Assembly (NCBI GenBank): GCA_002340405.1
Contig: DDLZ01000122.1
Span: 1-7,566 of the forward strand
Reading direction: 5' to 3'
Length of the DNA stretch: 7,566 nucleotides
Source: Bacteroidales bacterium UBA2559
Lineage (GTDB): Bacteria; Bacteroidota; Bacteroidia; Bacteroidales; Bacteroidaceae
Below, in pieces: positions 1-6,304 of this stretch. The position numbers were made by a program, and so were the translations under genes. Below the pieces are notes generated by a model, which saw only the letters and a program-made list of their open reading frames with translations, ran no database searches and was not told the origin of the DNA. Numbering within the stretch: position 1 is the stretch's first letter; each line of letters starts with the position of its first letter.

Positions 1-1
1 A

Positions 2-415
2 GAGTTCTTTAGGAAATTGAAGGAGGGAACACCGCAAATAGACATATCGGACCAGATAGACCTGGGTCCCATATTGTTCGCTATGGCAGCCTATCTTAAC
101 GGCGCCGCCATAACGGGCACACGCAGGCTTGCAATCAAAGAGAGCGACCGGGTAAAGGATATGCTCTTTGAACTCTCCAAGTTCGGGGTTGAGTCACAGG
201 TCGGCGAAAACCATGTAGAGATAAAAAAATGCCGGCTGCACAAGCCTGCAGAGCCGCTGCACGGCCATAATGACCACAGAATAGTAATGTCTCTCGCCGT
301 TCTGCTGACGGCTTTCGGCGGCAGTATTGAGGGCTCTGAGGCAGTAAATAAAAGTTTCCCCTCATTCTTTGAAAAACTTGAAAAGACGGGAATAAAAGTC
401 GAAAATTATGCTTGA
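2..415 (+). CDS. aroA: 3-phosphoshikimate 1-carboxyvinyltransferase (EPSP synthase), C-terminal part; 5' end outside window
   Basis: EPSP synthase joins phosphoenolpyruvate to shikimate 3-phosphate in the cytoplasm, the step before chorismate synthase. The frame is open to the left edge, so only about the last 137 residues are present, roughly a third of the usual 410-430; a TTG at 17 is just an internal Leu codon. Visible family marks are the D-L-G-P-I-L segment, AIKESDR (its Arg matches the substrate-contacting Arg of the KETDR motif in E. coli AroA), GHNDHRIVM (the conserved DHR), and NKSFPSFF near the end (the K-S-[YF]-P motif with its active-site Lys). The stop overlaps the tyrA start by 8 nt, implying one operon with translational coupling. 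The GHNDHRIVM and VNKS wording resembles clostridial AroA more than the classical Bacteroides form, as far as I recall. The identity is secure; the lineage remark is inference. Confidence 0.96.
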   Translation, partial: EFFRKLKEGTPQIDISDQIDLGPILFAMAAYLNGAAITGTRRLAIKESDRVKDMLFELSKFGVESQVGENHVEIKKCRLHKPAEPLHGHNDHRIVMSLAVLLTAFGGSIEGSEAVNKSFPSFFEKLEKTGIKVENYA

Positions 416-1268
416 CAAGAATAAAAAAATACTGATTGTCGGATTGGGACTCATAGGCGGCAGCTATGCGCAGGGGTTCCGCAGGGCAGGATTTTATGTC
501 GGAGCCATAACAAGGTCGCAGGAATCGATTGATTACGCGCTTGAAAACGGTCTCATAGAGAGCGGCACAACCCGCGTGACAAAGGATTATGTATCACAGT
601 TTGATTTGATAATATTCTCCCTCTATCCTAAGACGATGCTTGCATGGATAGAAGAGCATCAGCACAATATAAAATCCGGCGCCCTGCTGACCGATGTTAC
701 CGGAGTCAAATGTTCGGTTGTATATGAGATCCAAAAGATGCTCCGAAAGGATATCGAGTTTATCGGAGCACATCCCATGGCAGGACGCGAGGTTTACGGA
801 GTAAAAAATGCGAGTGCCGATATACTGGTTGGAGCCAATTACATAGTGACCCCCACCCCCGCAAACAGTCCCGAAGCCATCGGGATTTGCGAATCGATAG
901 GTAAAATTCTGGGATTTGCCAAAATCTCCCGTCTGACTCCCGAAAAACATGATAAGATCATAGGCTTCCTGAGCCAGCTCACTCACTGCATAGCCATAAC
1001 TCTTATGAATTGCCATGAGACCGAGCATCTGGCAGAATATACCGGTGACTCATTCCGCGACCTGACCCGTATAGCCCGCATCAACGACAGTATGTGGAGC
1101 GAACTGTTCCTTATGAACAAAGATGCCCTGCTCGGCGAGATGAACCTCTTTATCGGGCAGTTCGAAAAGATAAGGGATGCCGTCCAAAACGGCGACGAAG
1201 AGGTTTTACGGCAGATGATGCGCAAATCTACCGAAAGAAGAATATGTTTTGACAAAAAAAGTGAATAA
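408..1268 (+). CDS. tyrA: Prephenate dehydrogenase, monofunctional, no ACT or chorismate mutase domain
   Basis: TyrA oxidatively decarboxylates prephenate to 4-hydroxyphenylpyruvate for tyrosine synthesis in the cytoplasm. The 286-aa protein has an N-terminal Rossmann fold with the nucleotide loop GLGLIGGS at residues 12-19, TDVTGVK at 105-111, AHPMAG at 121-126 (conserved active-site His122), and a helical dimerisation domain with SQLTH at 189-193 (second conserved His193) and FRDLTRIA at 216-223. It ends shortly after this domain, so it lacks the ACT domain of Bacillus-type enzymes and the mutase domain of E. coli TyrA. After the second strand the sequence reads AITRSQ (33-38), without the acidic residue expected of NAD-specific enzymes, which hints at NADP use. 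ATG 408 places the glycine loop at the usual distance and overlaps the aroA stop; the next gene starts 2 nt after its stop. It resembles clostridial TyrA more than the Bacteroides form with a GAGKMG loop. Confidence 0.95.
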   Translation: MLDKNKKILIVGLGLIGGSYAQGFRRAGFYVGAITRSQESIDYALENGLIESGTTRVTKDYVSQFDLIIFSLYPKTMLAWIEEHQHNIKSGALLTDVTGVKCSVVYEIQKMLRKDIEFIGAHPMAGREVYGVKNASADILVGANYIVTPTPANSPEAIGICESIGKILGFAKISRLTPEKHDKIIGFLSQLTHCIAITLMNCHETEHLAEYTGDSFRDLTRIARINDSMWSELFLMNKDALLGEMNLFIGQFEKIRDAVQNGDEEVLRQMMRKSTERRICFDKKSE

Positions 1269-1270
1269 TC

Positions 1271-2302
1271 ATGAATATGACATTTAAGCGTCAGCTTTTC
1301 AATCCTCAGGAGGTTAAGGAGATGTATCCTGCCACCTCACAGGGCATTGACGCAAAGAAAAAGAATGACCGCAACATCAAAGAGGCGTTCAGCGGCAAAT
1401 CGGACAAACTGATCCTGGTAATTGGTCCCTGTTCGGCTGACCGCGAGGATTCTGTGGTTGATTATATAAGCCGTCTCAGACCTCTCCAGGAGAAGGTTGA
1501 GGAGAAGATAATCATAATACCCCGCATATATACCAACAAGCCGCGAACCACCGGAGCCGGTTACAAGGGAATGCTCCACCAGCCCAATCCGCTGGCAAGC
1601 CCCGATATTCTGAAAGGTCTTATAGCCATTCGTAAGCTGCACCTGAAAGCGCTTACTGAGACCGGATTCTCATGTGCCGATGAGATGCTCTATCCCGAAA
1701 ACCACCAGTTCCTCTCGGACCTGCTATCGTACGTGGCGGTAGGCGCCCGAAGCGTCGAGGACCAGCAGCACCGTCTCACGGCCAGCGGCCTTGACATTCC
1801 GGTTGGTATGAAGAACCCCACCAGCGGCGATATGTCGGTTATGATGAACTCCATACGTGCCGCACAGAGCGGCCACACCTTCATCTACCGCGACTGGGAG
1901 GTAGAGAGCAAGGGAAACCCCTTTACCCATGCCATACTGCGGGGATATGTTGACAACCACGGCACAAGCCATCCCAACTACCATTACGAGGATCTGAAAC
2001 GGCTGGTTGACCTTTACGATGAATCCCCTACTCTGCATAACCCCGCTGTCATTGTGGACTGCAACCATTCCAATTCGGGCAAGAAATTCAAGGAGCAGAT
2101 ACGTATAGCCAAGGAGGTCCTGCACAGCATAAGTTCGGACAGATCAATTAAACGGATAGTGAGAGGACTTATGATCGAGTCCTACATTGAGGAGGGCGCG
2201 CAGGGTCCCGACGAAGGCATTTACGGCAAATCCATAACAGACCCCTGTCTGGGATGGCACGATACCGAAAGGCTCATACTTGAACTGGCTGACCTGCTGT
2301 AA
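1271..2302 (+). CDS. aroF: 3-deoxy-7-phosphoheptulonate (DAHP) synthase, type I-alpha (AroF/G/H family)
   Basis: This enzyme condenses phosphoenolpyruvate and erythrose 4-phosphate to DAHP, the entry reaction of the shikimate pathway. The 343-aa protein spans the whole type I-alpha TIM-barrel enzyme (E. coli paralogues are about 350 aa). All four metal ligands known from E. coli AroG can be placed: Cys54 in GPCS, His266 in DCNHSNS, Glu303 in MIES and Asp324 in SITDPCLGW. Substrate-binding segments PRTTGAGYKG (91-100), GARSVEDQQHR (158-168) and KNPTSG (181-186) are intact. There is no fused chorismate mutase, unlike the type I-beta fusion common in Bacteroides. The AroF/G/H paralogue and any feedback ligand cannot be assigned; the position matching E. 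coli AroG Pro150, linked to feedback inhibition, appears to be His146. ATG 1271 lies 2 nt after the tyrA stop; ATG 1277 would cost only two residues. The 3' end is duplicated. Confidence 0.95.
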   Translation: MNMTFKRQLFNPQEVKEMYPATSQGIDAKKKNDRNIKEAFSGKSDKLILVIGPCSADREDSVVDYISRLRPLQEKVEEKIIIIPRIYTNKPRTTGAGYKGMLHQPNPLASPDILKGLIAIRKLHLKALTETGFSCADEMLYPENHQFLSDLLSYVAVGARSVEDQQHRLTASGLDIPVGMKNPTSGDMSVMMNSIRAAQSGHTFIYRDWEVESKGNPFTHAILRGYVDNHGTSHPNYHYEDLKRLVDLYDESPTLHNPAVIVDCNHSNSGKKFKEQIRIAKEVLHSISSDRSIKRIVRGLMIESYIEEGAQGPDEGIYGKSITDPCLGWHDTERLILELADLL

Positions 2303-2321
2303 CTGGCTGACCTGCTGTAAC
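2283..2321 (+). repeat. 18-bp tandem duplication covering the last DAHP synthase codons and stop
   Basis: The unit aactggctgacctgctgt occurs perfectly at 2283-2300 and 2301-2318, and the 18-bp periodicity runs on to 2321, giving 2.2 copies. Because 18 is a multiple of three, the copy is in frame and repeats the codons for L-A-D-L-L plus TAA directly behind the first TAA. The protein is unchanged, since the first stop ends translation. A recent slippage or short duplication is the simplest explanation. Confidence 0.97.
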
Positions 2322-2344
2322 AGGAATCACGTAAAAAATTTAGA

Positions 2345-2383
2345 GCCCTCTATTGACTGTTAAACCTACCAATAAAAGAGGGC
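2345..2383. terminator. Weak candidate terminator hairpin between convergent genes
   Basis: The arms gccctct (2345-2351) and agagggc (2377-2383) form a 7-bp stem with a 25-nt loop between the convergent DAHP synthase and TonB-receptor genes. The right arm falls inside the last codons of the receptor gene. On the minus strand the stem is followed by taaattttttacgt, with an interrupted T-run that could serve the receptor transcript. On the plus strand there is no T-run after the stem. The long loop makes this a low-confidence call. Confidence 0.3.
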
Positions 2384-4324
2384 GCCGGCCAGGATCCAGC
2401 GGCCGGGCTGTTCTATAAACGAGTAATCCCTGTACTCCCTGTCCAATATGTTTGAACAGGTCAAATAGGCATTCCAACGGCGTTCGGTCCAGGCTATACG
2501 GCCGTCAAGCAGTGAATACGGTTCGTTGTTCTGCCCCGTACGCTCCTGCCACCGCCATGCAGCCGAAACGGAGAGCTTGCGGGTAACGGAAATATCGGCC
2601 TGCAGGACCACCTTATGGCGAAGATATTCCATGGCATACTTGCTGGCCTTAATCGGGACATCATATTTTTGTTCCTGACTTATGTATGCATATTGTGCAC
2701 TCAGCCTGTTGATGAAACCGAGTGAGCCGAAATAGTAAGAGGGAGAGACCGCAGCGTCCAATTCAAAACCTATACAGTCGATTGAGAAGTTGCCCGAACG
2801 GAATGTCTTGCCATCCGGTTCGGATTCATAAATGACCCAGTCAATCATATCCGTGCGGCGGCTATGAAACCCCTGTGCCTGAATATTGGCTCCGCCGGTA
2901 CGGTAACGCAGTCCCAGATTAAAATCATTGGTCTTTTCCGGTTTCAGATTGCTGTTTCCTTCAATGTTCGTGCCGGAATAGAAGAGATCTGTAAATGTGG
3001 GCATGCGCAGCGCCTTATTCCACGACATGAAAATCGCAGTATTGCCAAACGGCCTATAGGATATGTCGATACCCGGATAGAGTCTCCATTTGTAATCCAA
3101 TGATGTGTTCATATTGGCCAGCAGTCCAAGCGAGATGGTCCACTCCCTAAGCAGCACATTATGTTCAAGGAAAGCCGACAGATCGGTCCGGTCGGCGGCA
3201 AAACGGTATCGCAAAGAATCAACTCCGTCAATACCGCCTATGCGGTAATAACGGTCTGCAGCCAGCGGATAGCCCAGTTTGGTGGAGCGTATCATATCGG
3301 TACGCATCTCCACACCGAGCGATGTCTTTCCAATCGCACTCTCCAGCCAACTGTTGACCGAGGCCGCCCATGTGTCAACCTGATGATAGTTTTCACCCGC
3401 AGGACTCCCCTTGTGCCACTGATAATGGTCATACCAGCGGTTCCATGAGACCGACGGGGCAATATAGAGCTGCCCTGCCGTAAAACCCGATGTCACCGCA
3501 GCCATAATACGCTCGTTGCTCTCCCATTGGTCGCTGCTTGCGGCTCCGTAAAAAGTGTTGGCGCCGAATTGACGGTAACTGTAACCTGCCTGCATATCAA
3601 ACTTAACATTATCCTGACGTATCGAAGAGTTCCAGAAAGCCCGCAAATTGCCGAAATCACTGTTCGGTGTGGCTCCGTCGCTTCGGCTCAGACCGGTTGA
3701 AATACGGTTGGAAATTGTATTTCTTCGGCCCATCCTTTCCAGACCGAAATCTGCTCCCGCCGTACCGAACTGACCGCCGTAGAGATGCGCCAGACCGTTG
3801 TTTGTATAACTCTTCTTTGTGACGATGTTGATGACACCGGTAAATGCGCTCGTACCGAAAACACGGGCAGAAGGTCCTTCTATCACCTCAATCCGCTCAA
3901 TGTCATGGACGCCGACAGGGAAATCGGCCGAAAGATGACCCGTATGAGGCGATGAGATGTTTACCCCGTTAAGCAGCAGCGTGATCTGGTCAAAAGTGCC
4001 TCCGCGCATGGAGATATCGGTCTGTACACCCATTGCACCGCGCTGACGCACATCAACACCCACAATATATTCCAGCAAATCGTTAATGGTGTGGACCGAT
4101 GCGGCCTCAATCTCATCCTGAGTCATGAGCGTCACCATTCTGGGAGCCTGGACTTCGGCCAGCGGCACACGCGAACCCACTATATCGACATCGCTCAAAC
4201 CAATAGAGTAATCACTGTCATCGGTTAAACTTACTGCAACAACATCACCGTCAGAGGCAAAGGCGGGCGTACAAAAGAGCACAGCAAATGCAGCGGCCAA
4301 AGCCGGAAACATAAATCCTCTCAT
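2366..4324 (-). CDS. TonB-dependent outer-membrane receptor (BtuB/siderophore-receptor-like), substrate unknown
   Basis: A 22-stranded outer-membrane barrel with an N-terminal plug, taking up a scarce nutrient (metal chelate, cobalamin or similar) with energy from TonB-ExbBD. Residues 1-23 form a signal peptide with a hydrophobic core and AFA cleavage site. The plug covers about 55-170, with D-I-S-M-R-G-G near 103-109, LLLNG at 116-120 and the typical end IEVIEGPSARVFG then GVINIVTK (145-170). The barrel follows, including MPTFTDLFY and NLKPEKT motifs, and the chain ends in aromatic FYW as is usual for barrel insertion. At 652 aa it is compact: no CarboxypepD_reg-like N-terminal domain and no SusD gene beside it, so it is not a SusC glycan transporter. 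The start is fixed by an in-frame TAA directly before ATG 4324. I see no cobalamin riboswitch in the 115-nt leader, so a B12 role is unsupported. Confidence 0.93.
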   Translation of the reverse strand: MRGFMFPALAAAFAVLFCTPAFASDGDVVAVSLTDDSDYSIGLSDVDIVGSRVPLAEVQAPRMVTLMTQDEIEAASVHTINDLLEYIVGVDVRQRGAMGVQTDISMRGGTFDQITLLLNGVNISSPHTGHLSADFPVGVHDIERIEVIEGPSARVFGTSAFTGVINIVTKKSYTNNGLAHLYGGQFGTAGADFGLERMGRRNTISNRISTGLSRSDGATPNSDFGNLRAFWNSSIRQDNVKFDMQAGYSYRQFGANTFYGAASSDQWESNERIMAAVTSGFTAGQLYIAPSVSWNRWYDHYQWHKGSPAGENYHQVDTWAASVNSWLESAIGKTSLGVEMRTDMIRSTKLGYPLAADRYYRIGGIDGVDSLRYRFAADRTDLSAFLEHNVLLREWTISLGLLANMNTSLDYKWRLYPGIDISYRPFGNTAIFMSWNKALRMPTFTDLFYSGTNIEGNSNLKPEKTNDFNLGLRYRTGGANIQAQGFHSRRTDMIDWVIYESEPDGKTFRSGNFSIDCIGFELDAAVSPSYYFGSLGFINRLSAQYAYISQEQKYDVPIKASKYAMEYLRHKVVLQADISVTRKLSVSAAWRWQERTGQNNEPYSLLDGRIAWTERRWNAYLTCSNILDREYRDYSFIEQPGRWILAGALFYW

Positions 4325-4356
4325 TTAAAATTTATTCATAACAGATTTTCCACGGA

Positions 4357-4388
4357 TACATTGAGAAAGGAGATCTCCTTTCAATGTA
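4357..4388. promoter_or_regulatory. Perfect 18-bp palindrome within a 15-bp bulged stem, upstream of the TonB receptor
   Basis: The segment gaaaggagatctcctttc (4365-4382) equals its own reverse complement. Beyond it, tacatt (4357-4362) pairs with aatgta (4383-4388), leaving only ga (4363-4364) unpaired. It lies 51 nt after the ligase stop and 32 nt before the receptor ATG. Neither strand has a T-run after it, so it does not look like an ordinary intrinsic terminator. A repressor operator or an mRNA leader/processing hairpin are the likely alternatives. Confidence 0.6.
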
Positions 4389-4421
4389 CACCCGGAACAC
4401 TTGAACCAATCAATCTAACAC

Positions 4422-4429
4422 CAAACTTA
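4422..4429 (-). promoter_or_regulatory. Candidate Bacteroidetes -7 promoter element for the TonB receptor
   Basis: The minus strand reads TAAGTTTG, a full match to the Bacteroidetes -7 consensus TAnnTTTG, starting 11 nt after the ligase stop. No good TTTG -33 box sits 19-21 nt upstream. If used, transcription would begin near 4415 and give a leader of about 90 nt that contains the 4357-4388 palindrome. Confidence 0.35.
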
Positions 4430-4439
4430 CAAATAGCAC

Positions 4440-6086
4440 TTATGTGTAGAGGAAACGGCGGATTGACATTTTGGGTGTCTTCTCAAACGGTACATCCTGA
4501 ACAATAACCTTATGTATCTGGCTGAAAGAGGGAAGTTGACGGTTCGATGAGAGACGTATCTTCTCGGGTATGGAGTGTTTGGTCTCGGCATCAAGAAGAG
4601 CCGTAGCAATTGCCTGTTCATCCAGAAATACCAGTGCAACAAGCTTACCGCCGCGATCAACGACAACCGATTCCACCACATAGTCCTGATTGTTGACCAC
4701 AGCCTCAATCTCCTCGGGATAGATATTCTGCCCCGAAGGTCCGAGTATCATGTTTTTCGAACGGCCGCGAATGAAAATATTGCCCTCGGCGTCCATTATT
4801 CCAAGGTCGCCGGTCTTGAGCCAGCCGTCCTCAGTAAAGGCATTGGCAGTAGCTTCGGGATTGTTATAGTAACCTATGGTGATGTTTTCGCCACGGGCCT
4901 GGATCTCGCCCACTACATTTTGCGGGTCATCGGAATCTATACGGATCTCGCACATATCGATAGCTTTTCCACACGAACCGGGTACATACTTGGTCCATGC
5001 CTCGTAAGACATGAGCGGGCAGGCCTCGGTCATTCCGTAGCCTACCACATACGGGAACTTAATCTTCTTCAGGATCTTCTCTACTTCGGGATTAAGGGGT
5101 GCGCCTCCCATTACAAACTCTTGTACCTTACCTCCGAAAGCCTCTAGCAGACCCTTACGTATCTTACTATATATGATGTTGTTAAGTCCCGGTACTTTCA
5201 GAGCCGCCTTTACGGCCGGTTTTTCAATTATCGGCTTAATTTTGGCCTTGTAAATCTTTTCTATAACCAGGGGAACGGTTATGAGCAGGTAGGGTCTGAT
5301 ATCGGCAAATGCCTTTAAAAGTATTGTCGGCGTAGGCGCTTTACCCAGCCAGTATATCGAAGTGCCGTTACAAATCGGATAGAGATATTCAATCACCAGT
5401 CCGTACATGTGAGCCATGGGGAGCATGGAGATGATCTTATCGCCTGCCGGCATAAACCGCTGACTGTAATCCACTGTGGCCGAGAAGTTACGATATGTAA
5501 GCATAACTCCCTTGGGGTCGCCTGTCGAACCCGATGTATAATTTATGGTCGAAAGGTCATCCCAGTTATCAGTGGGATAGACAACATCATCGGGACCGAA
5601 TCCGTCGGGATACTTTTTATCAAAGAGCTTATCTAAATTTTCGAATGCTTTTGAAACCTTTTTGTCATTGCAAAAGAGCAGTTGAAGCGTATTGATATCC
5701 AAAACAAAACGGACCTTGGGCATTTTGGCAATATCCATCTTGGACCATTTGTCCGAGTCGGTAAACAGGGCAATACTATCGGAATGGTTGACAAGTCCCA
5801 TGACGCTATCCGGTTTGAAGTCAGCCAGAATAGGAACAATGATGGTTTCGTAAGTGTTTACGGCAAGGTATGCGAAACCCCACCGGGCGCCATTCTGTGC
5901 ACATAAGGCAATTTTATCGCCTTTCTTGATACCTGAATTCTCGAACAAAACGTGAAAATGGGCAATGGTACGAGCCATCTGTTCATAAGTGAATGTTTCA
6001 CCGCCTATATTGTTCAAAGCGGGTTTCTCCCAAAACTTACGTGTAGCGGCTTGCAGCCTTTCCAAATAATGCGGATATTTTTTCAT
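4440..6086 (-). CDS. AMP-dependent acyl-CoA synthetase, long-chain fatty-acid-CoA ligase-like
   Basis: A cytoplasmic or membrane-associated enzyme of the ANL superfamily that activates a carboxylic acid (probably a fatty acid) with ATP to an acyl-AMP and then transfers it to CoA. From ATG 6086 the protein has 548 residues. Core motifs are the phosphate loop YTSGSTGDPK (183-192), MLPMAHMYG (221-229), GYGMTE (349-354), TGDLG (425-429) and the hinge-like GRSKNMI (441-447). The C-terminal PFEKTPKMSIRR places the catalytic A10 lysine at about Lys539, where the usual Gly before it is Pro. The frame also opens with a TTG at 6110, but MKKYPHYLER at 6086 matches how relatives begin and leaves room for the promoter at 6150-6157. 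The 115-nt gap with its own -7 match before the receptor gene suggests separate transcription. The acyl substrate is not decided by the sequence. Confidence 0.9.
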   Translation of the reverse strand: MKKYPHYLERLQAATRKFWEKPALNNIGGETFTYEQMARTIAHFHVLFENSGIKKGDKIALCAQNGARWGFAYLAVNTYETIIVPILADFKPDSVMGLVNHSDSIALFTDSDKWSKMDIAKMPKVRFVLDINTLQLLFCNDKKVSKAFENLDKLFDKKYPDGFGPDDVVYPTDNWDDLSTINYTSGSTGDPKGVMLTYRNFSATVDYSQRFMPAGDKIISMLPMAHMYGLVIEYLYPICNGTSIYWLGKAPTPTILLKAFADIRPYLLITVPLVIEKIYKAKIKPIIEKPAVKAALKVPGLNNIIYSKIRKGLLEAFGGKVQEFVMGGAPLNPEVEKILKKIKFPYVVGYGMTEACPLMSYEAWTKYVPGSCGKAIDMCEIRIDSDDPQNVVGEIQARGENITIGYYNNPEATANAFTEDGWLKTGDLGIMDAEGNIFIRGRSKNMILGPSGQNIYPEEIEAVVNNQDYVVESVVVDRGGKLVALVFLDEQAIATALLDAETKHSIPEKIRLSSNRQLPSFSQIHKVIVQDVPFEKTPKMSIRRFLYT

Positions 6087-6127
6087 ATTTATGATATATT
6101 TTTTTAGCAAATGCTATGAATTATTTA

Positions 6128-6208
6128 GTCGAAATTTAACTATTGACCGCAAAGATAAGGAATTACATTGAATTAATAATAAATATGAAATACGGTATCA
6201 ATTTCGAC
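6128..6208. repeat. 9-bp inverted repeat flanking the ligase promoter
   Basis: The arms gtcgaaatt (6128-6136) and aatttcgac (6200-6208) are perfect reverse complements 63 nt apart, in the divergent region between the ligase and lipoprotein genes. They bracket the candidate ligase promoter at 6150-6157. They could be paired half-sites for a looping regulator, but a 9-bp match in such an A/T-rich region can also occur by chance. Confidence 0.3.
6150..6157 (-). promoter_or_regulatory. Bacteroidetes -7 promoter element for the acyl-CoA ligase
   Basis: The minus strand reads TATCTTTG followed by CGG, a full match to TAnnTTTG. It would start transcription near 6143, giving a leader of roughly 57 nt before ATG 6086. 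The -33 region is only a loose T-rich match (TTTA about 22 nt upstream). The call rests on the -7 match and its position. Confidence 0.5.
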
Positions 6209-6269
6209 CCATCCTGAAAAGAGAGCGAAAGAGCTTGATTTCCCGAATGAACTGTTTTGAAAATAATGT

Positions 6270-6277
6270 TACCTTTG
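6270..6277 (+). promoter_or_regulatory. Bacteroidetes -7 promoter element for the DUF4369-type lipoprotein
   Basis: The plus strand reads TACCTTTG, a full match to TAnnTTTG, 27 nt before ATG 6305. Transcription would start near 6284 with a leader of about 20 nt, which rules out the in-frame starts at 6257 (TTG) and 6266 (ATG). The nearest TTTG upstream (6256-6259) is too close to be a proper -33 box. Confidence 0.5.
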
Positions 6278-6304
6278 CCATTCATAATATACTTCGGGAA
6301 AAAG

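Noticed and set aside
594..1028. A 144-codon minus-strand open frame inside tyrA
   Set aside because: It is opposite a conserved gene, and its translation has no recognisable family features.
2386..2405. A ccggcc/ggccgg inverted repeat near the end of the receptor gene, as a plus-strand terminator
   Set aside because: It lies in conserved C-terminal coding sequence and is not followed by a T-run.
4325..4339. A four-codon mini-frame (M-N-K-F-stop) ending directly before the TonB receptor ATG
   Set aside because: It could be a leader peptide coupling translation, but four codons of A/T-rich sequence are expected by chance and there is no supporting ribosome-binding site.
4325..4439. Cobalamin riboswitch ahead of the BtuB-like receptor
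   Set aside because: The gap is only 115 nt and I cannot find the conserved B12-box sequence in it.
4575..5147. A 190-codon open frame on the plus strand inside the acyl-CoA ligase gene
   Set aside because: It is antisense to a well-supported gene with complete family motifs, its translation shows no recognisable domain, and it has no promoter or start context of its own.
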